DNA of 64,000 bases from Gonocerus acuteangulatus (Eukaryota > Arthropoda > Insecta > Hemiptera > Coreidae): positions 61,126,204 through 61,190,203 of the forward strand of contig OX328124.1 in assembly GCA_946811695.1 (NCBI GenBank), read 5' to 3'. Below the pieces are notes generated by a model that was not told where the DNA came from, ran no database searches, and saw nothing but the letters and a program-made list of their open reading frames with translations. Shown piece after piece: positions 60,954-64,000 of this stretch. The translations under genes were made by a program, and so were the position numbers. Numbering within the stretch: position 1 is the first letter of the stretch; every line of letters starts with the position of its first letter.

Positions 60954-63900
60954 CTCTAAAGGTATGTCTGCAAATGCTTTGTTTATTAGGAGATATTCAC
61001 ACCTAAAGATTTTCAATGTTATGAATTATTTACGTTATACAAAATCTTTTTATTTTATCTGTTTTAACTAATTAAATTATTTAAAATAAACAATAAATTC
61101 ATATTAAATATTATTCAAAGTGATTACCTTGAGTATTTGGGCTCGACATCTTTCTTGATCAGCAGCAGTGGTACAACAGCACTGGATATGTGTTATTGTT
61201 TCACAAGATTCAATTACACAGGCACACCAAATAAAAAAAGTGGTATTTTCCAAAGACACCATGCATAGAGTTAGTCTTATGTATTTTGACACGCTGAATC
61301 AGAATCTGGAATCCATTTGACCCCAGAACGTCAGGTTGAAGGGCATTTGTAGGTCAAATTTGGAATGAAGTATTTTAAGAAGAAATAACTAGAGCTTCAA
61401 TGGTTTTGAAGATCGTTGACTTTGAATCCGGGCTCTGTTTCACTTCATCGGTGCAAAAAATATAACACATATCTGGAAGTAGAGATATGTATATCATACC
61501 TCTAGATATGTGTTTTATATTTTTTATCTCTTATGCATTTTCTTGTTCTTTTTCCCATGTTAGACAGTGTGTTGTTGGATTCGGATTGAGTGTGTCGAAA
61601 CACTTAAGAATATATGTATTTGTGTGCTGTCTTTGAAACAGACCACTTTTTTTATTTTGTGTGCCTGTGTATCCTTCTTTGTAAGGAAATAAGATCAAAT
61701 ATACCAGTTGATAATGATATTGGCAAAGTCCATCTGCCATGAGAGTTCTACATACTTTAGTTGGTGTAATACTCGTATTTAATTCTGCTCCAGCTCTTCA
61801 TACACTGCCAGATATCAATATATTGTAATATGGTTCCAGTCCTTTCTTCATTTTGTAAAGGGGCATGAATACGATCTGCATGTGGTATTATTGAAATGTG
61901 GAGCTAAAGATAGACTTGTTTGGTAATCGTCTATTCGGAAAAAGCCCTGGCATATTCACGATGGGCAGCATTAGCATTGCCACTGCTAAAACTGTACAAA
62001 GACCTTATCGGTATATTTGCCATTAGTATGAATTGAAGGCATGACAGAAAGAGTATTCTGCGAAGGCTCTTAAAAACTGATAAATGTTATTGACAGTTCC
62101 CAATGCTAATTACAAATAGTATTAATCCTTATGATGCCAATGGTTTTTATATTAATGGACATACCATCATTTTGAACAACATTTAATATGAATTTCAATG
62201 TTTATATTTAATTAATACAGCAGTTAGAACGAATAAAAAGGTTTTATTGATTTCATATTACGTAAATAATTCATAACAATGAAAATCTTTTTATGTGAAT
62301 ATCCAAAGCTTTTGCGGATATACTTTCAGAGGAAATCTTTTTCTTGTTTTGAGGTCCTTAGTTCATGTTTTCAGTTTGGCCACTTAACTCTGAAACACCC
62401 TGTATATAAAAAGTTTCTTTTATTTTTTTAACCAACTGAGTTGATCTAAAAAAAAAATCACTATTAAAAACCTGCTTTTACTTCATATTTTCGAATAAGA
62501 TATAGCTTCTTTGTAAAAGCGAGAACAAAAACATATTTTTTAATTAACTACTGACTCAATTATTAAAACAAAAATAATTTGATTCCTGAGTAAACCCCCA
62601 CTCCTAATGGACCAGTTTTGCTAATTTTGCAATCTTTCTCATTAGTTGAGCACAATATATAACAAATTTTGTTGGAAGGAACCAACAATTATGACAGGTT
62701 TGGGCAAATTTATAATTGGGAGACAAATTACTCTGCCAAACTTACATCACATGATGTTTGATGTTAGTTGACATTTCATACTACAAATTCATCTTCACAT
62801 TTTAGCTTCGAATTTTCCAAGCCATATTTAACTCCTCTCATAGCACTCCTATTTATTTATTATTAATAATATTCAATTTTTTAGTATCTTAAAAATGATT
62901 TAATATCTTGAAGCTATAATGTCTTTATATCTGTTTACATTTTCGTAAACTGATAGATTACAAACTCTTGAATCTGAACAGTGACACCACTCATTAAGAA
63001 TTAAAATATATATTATATCTATTTGTTTTGGAAAATTAGAATAAATAAATAATATGAAACTAATATTTGCGTTTTATCTTTACTAAAGGTCTTGACTAAT
63101 TTCTTGAACTTTGAACCGGAAATTGTTCATGAAGAGACCCAAATTTGTTGACAGAAGCTACTAATGATCGTTACAAAATATATTCCATTTCTATGAATGT
63201 GTCTAACCAATTGCTTTTTGAGTGATTGGCCCCTGCTCCAAGAGAACTCGCCAAAATGCATTATCCCTGATAGTAAAGCTTAATTTACTATCTAAACATT
63301 GTTGACTCTACTCATTCTGTCATGTCAACTAAGAAATATTTTTTCATGACATCACAGATATTTGTTTTTAATTTTCAGATTAAAACATAGAATTGGGAGA
63401 AGAAAACTACTAATCACAAAAAAAAGTCTACTAAATTCTAAGGGACCCTCACAATCGATTTACACTGTTGCCTTTTATTTTGTTATATTGTCATATACCT
63501 TTGATTTAAATGCAGCAATTTCCTTTTTATTTCATCTTTATCATTTTTTAAGCTATATTCTATCTGTTTTATTTTTTTTTTTTATTTGGGTGCATCGACT
63601 GCTATGGTCATTGGCACCAAAAGTTGATTGCATCAGTCGTGAACTCTGTTTAAATTATTCTCTTAAATCATTAAATTGGGTTTTTATATTTTCACTTTTT
63701 GAATGTAAATTATGTTCTAAATCATCTATCCCCCCCCCCCTTAATTCAGCATTATTTTTTAAATTCACATTCTGTTTAATTTTGCTTCAATATTTCAAGT
63801 TATTAAGTATTTCTAAGAGTAATTTAAGTGTGAATTTGTGTTCCAGGGATTTCCTGGCTTTGGATTTGGTGATGGAGGGTTCCACATGTCATTTGGAATT

Positions 63901-63967
63901 GGAGCTTTTCCCTTTGGTTTTATTACTTCCACTTTTAACCCACACGACCAAAGGCCTTCATCTCAAG
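42354..63967 (+). CDS. RNF185: RNF185/RNF5-type RING E3 ubiquitin ligase (four exons, 3' end outside window)
   Basis: Membrane-anchored RING ligase of ER-associated degradation. Exons 42354-42529, 45908-46039, 59990-60044 and 63847-63967 join in phase to 161 codons. The RING is complete: [40 protein letters not shown] and [19 protein letters not shown], with all eight zinc ligands. Then [13 protein letters not shown] and [20 protein letters not shown], a signature of RNF185/RNF5. The C-terminal membrane helices lie beyond 64000. The start [17 protein letters not shown] has a good context (cgaaATGG); the Met at 42390 is an alternative. Whether it is RNF185 or RNF5 is not separable here; the GIGAFPF part favours RNF185. 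Intron 2 (14 kb) contains the Penelope array. Confidence 0.93.
43595..43771 (-). mobile_element. tRNA-derived SINE, family B, copy 1
   Basis: The minus strand begins GGAGGCCCGGTGGATTTGAG, with a B-box-like GAGTTTGATTACC and body GGTGGCTTTTC, TTCTCCTGGCTAGAAAAGGG. Copy 2 lies 350 bp away in the opposite orientation. Confidence 0.7.
44128..44275 (+). mobile_element. tRNA-derived SINE, family B, copy 2 (5' truncated)
   Basis: Begins within the tRNA-like part (CACTTAACACTCTGTGCCAA), has B box GGATTCGATTCCCAC, then GGTGGCTTTTC and GGGCTAGAAAAGGG. It lacks the first part seen in copy 1. Confidence 0.72.
44613..44801 (-). mobile_element. tRNA-derived SINE, family A, copy 2
   Basis: The minus strand has TGGTCTAGTGGCTAGCGCGC (A box region) and GGTTCGATCCCC (B box), then the family body and poly-A. 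Imperfect duplications like TTATAAATTT flank it. Confidence 0.85.
44899..45543 (+). mobile_element. piggyBac-like remnant between TTAA sites
   Basis: Left end TTAA|CCCTTGCACTGC; right end CAGCCTAAAGG|TTAA, whose inverse begins CCTTTAGGCTG. TTAA target sites and CCC/T-rich ends fit piggyBac. The short acidic open stretch [19 protein letters not shown] (about 45305) would fit the transposase N-terminus. Inverted-repeat similarity is only moderate, and the transposase core is absent. Confidence 0.5.
45908..46039 (+). CDS. RNF185: RNF185 exon 2, second half of RING
   Basis: 132 nt after tttttcag: [20 protein letters not shown], then [13 protein letters not shown]. Ends AG| before GTATGT. Confidence 0.95.
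46600..47150 (+). pseudogene. Non-LTR reverse transcriptase relic
   Basis: Reads [17 protein letters not shown] (YADD changed to YAND), [40 protein letters not shown] and ENLSI...DIKRIFGP, in the order of the C-terminal half of LINE reverse transcriptases. Several stops. No flanking duplication found. It lies in RNF185 intron 2. Confidence 0.75.
47150..48047. repeat. Unassigned repeat with CATGTCAAATCAAC motifs
   Basis: Two related motifs, GGGTCAATCCATATCAAATC (about 47154) and GGGTCATTCCATGTCAAATC (47400), start AT-rich stretches. A short SINE-like fragment (GTGCATCGACTGCCAAGGCC) follows a T tract at about 47825; a similar piece is at 63590. No coding sequence. Confidence 0.4.
48126..48167 (-). 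ncRNA. Hammerhead-like motif, array unit 1
   Basis: Minus strand: GCTC, CTGAAGA, stem CGTC/GACG with loop ACAGC, TGAAAC, AT, GTA, GAGC. Stem I GCTC/GAGC and cleavage after GTA fit a type I hammerhead with a 2-bp stem III. CTGAAGA replaces the consensus CTGATGA, and extra bases flank stem II, so activity is uncertain. Confidence 0.5.
48351..51259 (-). pseudogene. Penelope-like ORF, unit 1, frameshifted
   Basis: Same protein as the 51581-54484 copy, but a T-run on the plus strand near 51050 is 5 nt longer. This shifts the frame after about residue 69 and leaves an 87-codon piece (50996-51259) and an 879-codon piece (48351-50990). Residue 406 is Val instead of Glu. All RT and endonuclease motifs remain in the long piece. 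Confidence 0.93.
51356..51397 (-). ncRNA. Hammerhead-like motif, array unit 2
   Basis: Identical to the motif at 48126-48167, at the same place in the unit. Confidence 0.5.
51581..54484 (-). CDS. Penelope-like reverse transcriptase with GIY-YIG endonuclease (intact, 967 aa)
   Basis: Copies the element RNA and nicks DNA during retrotransposition. Motifs by residue: [19 protein letters not shown] (361-379), [12 protein letters not shown] (430-441, motif A), [10 protein letters not shown] (494-503, motif B), YKYVDDLLI (528-536, catalytic DD), IMFLDMEI (568-575), a basic stretch SKRKRDD (696-702) likely for nuclear import, and the GIY-YIG domain (about 858-945: [34 protein letters not shown]). 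No stop or frameshift. ATG at 54484 is the first Met, 30 nt before the unit boundary. Because it is intact and nearly identical to its neighbour, it may be active or recently so; expression is unknown. Confidence 0.95.
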   Translation of the reverse strand: MEYSMANLRSDERNYLEIVVMNVDTDAMKKCIELQRILKEKIMSTERIEFLKMCKMNHVFPKFIENRTKKFYSIFDHRFCKYNNFLNSLSSFKYKLLNLEISRNYQLIHNLTNRENVCKNLLQDKCFEPKISHVIDTYLKLYSSRIQKYFKNIYLKKIQSCCGKKNSPMTFNMDWVVNLTNVDIPEEVLQFLSLSDNFNIFKPIDDHMVNNYIVDVEYMLNNTEINLETKNKIRTSFFHSLNKTKRNVNYNKIPEHINISVAEKLRKAEYKTKKFLNDNPELLVIRADKTSKAVIITKDDYNKKMNDIVNDSNNFKQIDYDPTNGLTNRIIKFTDKLVKMNFIRKNDRLKYINYNSNIPLIYGLIKLHKEGQPLRPIVSATESPTHKLSKSLNMELKHFVDNNPFDEKNAIDLKHKLEKMTVISGYKLVSFDVVNMFPSIPVDLAIKLIGKNWDKIVELTKIKDKNLFIDGIKLCTKDGYFKFNNRIYKQKFGVQMGNHLSVSISGIVMNHILEEIINDCNIHIQFLYKYVDDLLICVHENDIDRLFQFFNNKTNLGFTLEIENENKIMFLDMEIIRTNDNRLEFKWQTKNTFSGRMINFYSSHPLNFKKNLLYNRTLTALLRTSPKYLNEITNKLKTIFRDNNYPEEIINKEIKRAERNVFYKKKLDVGKNLNLINFDLNVFNFTDDYFYDDSDSKRKRDDTEHIGNDNSNRSKRVKLTEPKLTVATDNTNHTLKRKLQDTQTIDDIKGNQEKRRKLIQSKIYDFFDDRKTNILNTNGVVPDKLIHNEHIYKQKLDNDSKDMKTLELVNYITFRYNPIFANEIKHKCKDLGRISWIYHDKIIKSYSRIKDDLKERETKYNIYQIDCAMCDKVYVGESGQLLKKRIKQHAKNLDEKDNKTALVDHAIQYSHTFNFDTVKILDKEKNPIKRKIKENIHIIKNRKKAVNKKTDIKYLDKIFFNLINKTT
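54581..54622 (-). ncRNA. Hammerhead-like motif, array unit 3
   Basis: Identical to the two other array copies; the truncated unit therefore keeps it. Cleavage at each copy would free unit-length RNA from a tandem transcript. Confidence 0.5.
54806..55010 (-). pseudogene. Penelope-like ORF, unit 3, 5'-truncated
   Basis: Only the last 67 or so codons of the endonuclease end (from [15 protein letters not shown]) plus the 3' region remain; the truncation point meets the target duplication at 55011. Confidence 0.93.
55148..56400 (+). mobile_element. Hairpin-ended repeat, copy 2
   Basis: Starts AAAAAGTCCGATTC, contains TTAGCGCGGTTCCG, one 350-bp unit (about 55530-55860), the (TA)n tract at 56193-56245, and ends with GGTTCCTCCC...GGGAGGAACCGCGCTAA. 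Copy 3 lies inverted beyond a 255-bp spacer. Confidence 0.65.
56193..56245. repeat. TA microsatellite in hairpin-ended repeat copy 2
   Basis: Nearly uninterrupted (TA)n. The corresponding tract of copy 3 is at 56799-56844; in copy 1 the same site received the truncated LTR element. Confidence 0.9.
57321..57540 (-). mobile_element. tRNA-derived SINE, family A, copy 3
   Basis: Perfect 12-bp target duplication TACTTTCCTTAA at 57309-57320 and 57541-57552. The minus strand begins GGGGTCTCCCGTAGTCTAGT, B box GGTTCGATTCCC, then the body, then a poly-A tail of about 56. The long tail and intact duplication mark it as the youngest of the three. Confidence 0.92.
57541..58440 (-). repeat. 350-bp tandem repeat, about 2.6 units
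   Basis: TACTTTCCTTAATATCTCGA recurs at 57541, 57891 and 58241, exactly 350 bp apart, and the units differ at only a few positions. Related units occur singly at about 55.5 kb and twice at about 19.4-20.1 kb. Confidence 0.9.
58794..59989. other. RNF185 intron 2, right part, unassigned
   Basis: AT-rich, with T tracts near 59380 and no coding similarity. A SINE-like tail fragment (GGCACTTTCCGGGACACTGA, about 59420) follows the T tract. Confidence 0.4.
59990..60044 (+). CDS. RNF185: RNF185 exon 3, proline-rich linker
   Basis: 55 nt after cttttcag: [19 protein letters not shown], matching PPRPQGQRPEPEN of vertebrates. Donor GTAAGC. Confidence 0.9.
60683..62402 (-). mobile_element. TA-flanked TIR transposon with CAGGGTGTTTC ends (1.7 kb)
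   Basis: Ends CAGGGTGTTTCAGGATTAAG and CTTAACTCTGAAACACCCTG, with GTGGCCAAACT inside both; flanked by TA. The arms pair further in (AGATTTTCAATGTTATGAAT near 61007 matches the inverse near 62270), with a 215-bp A-tract-bounded insert at about 60737-60950. The minus strand near 61530-61800 has [20 protein letters not shown], similar to the RxLHEQGLxPYHxQ region of Tc/mariner-related transposases. Heavily decayed. Confidence 0.65.
62405..63846. other. RNF185 intron 3, right part
   Basis: Contains the GAGTAAACCCCCACTCCTAA repeat at 62588 and a SINE-like fragment after a T tract (GTGCATCGACTGCTATGGTC, 63589). No gene seen. Confidence 0.4.
63847..63967 (+). CDS. RNF185: RNF185 exon 4, Gly/Phe-rich segment
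   Basis: 121 nt after ttccag: [39 protein letters not shown]. Ends one base into a codon before GTATTT. Confidence 0.93.
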
Positions 63968-64000
63968 GTATTTATTTAATAAATAAAATTAATTTAATAA

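Overview
This is nuclear DNA of an arthropod, most likely an insect: AT-rich, with GT-AG spliced genes whose exons read closely like the animal orthologues, embedded in a dense and varied transposon load (Penelope, Ty3/Gypsy, mariner, Tigger, several MITE and SINE families). The species cannot be fixed from sequence alone.

Three host genes account for nearly all conserved coding sequence. (1) LIG1, DNA ligase 1, plus strand: nine exons from 323 to 10877 give the adenylation and OB-fold domains up to a true stop; the 5' part lies off the left edge. (2) PRPF19/Prp19, minus strand: nine exons from 41787 down to 13768 give a complete 505-residue protein (U-box, coiled coil, WD40), although the gene spans 28 kb because introns 5, 7 and 8 are full of transposons. 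(3) An RNF185/RNF5-type membrane RING E3 ligase, plus strand: four exons from 42354 to 63967, running off the right edge before the membrane anchors. LIG1 and PRPF19 converge tail to tail; PRPF19 and RNF185 diverge from a 566-bp shared upstream region.

Mobile layers, left to right: a Tigger-like remnant (1.4-2.2 kb) and a Jockey/I-type relic (6.8-7.0 kb) in LIG1 introns; a tRNA-derived SINE carrying a MITE inside its tRNA part (11.3-11.9 kb); a Harbinger-like element with a fold-back element nested inside it (14.2-17.0 kb); a long inverted-repeat element (17.1-23.5 kb) interrupted by a 4.4-kb hairpin-ended repeat, which itself holds a hAT-type MITE and a truncated LTR retroelement; a Ty3/Gypsy element with 129-bp LTRs inserted into a MITE (24.8-29.4 kb); a second fold-back copy (31.1-32.2 kb); a 4.2-kb palindrome of two Penelope fragments split by a dead mariner (32.4-36.6 kb); an I-clade RNase H relic (36.6-38.1 kb); SINEs, a piggyBac-like remnant and a reverse-transcriptase relic in RNF185 introns; a head-to-tail Penelope array with one intact 967-residue ORF (48.06-55.01 kb); a large imperfect palindrome of the hairpin-ended repeat with 350-bp tandem units (55.1-58.8 kb); and a 1.7-kb TA-flanked TIR element (60.7-62.4 kb).

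The signals most worth following are the young Penelope array with a 12-bp target duplication, the hammerhead-ribozyme-shaped motifs at the ends of both Penelope families, the hairpin-ended (possibly Helentron-derived) repeat family with variable 350-bp tandem units, and the nested insertions whose order can be read from target duplications.
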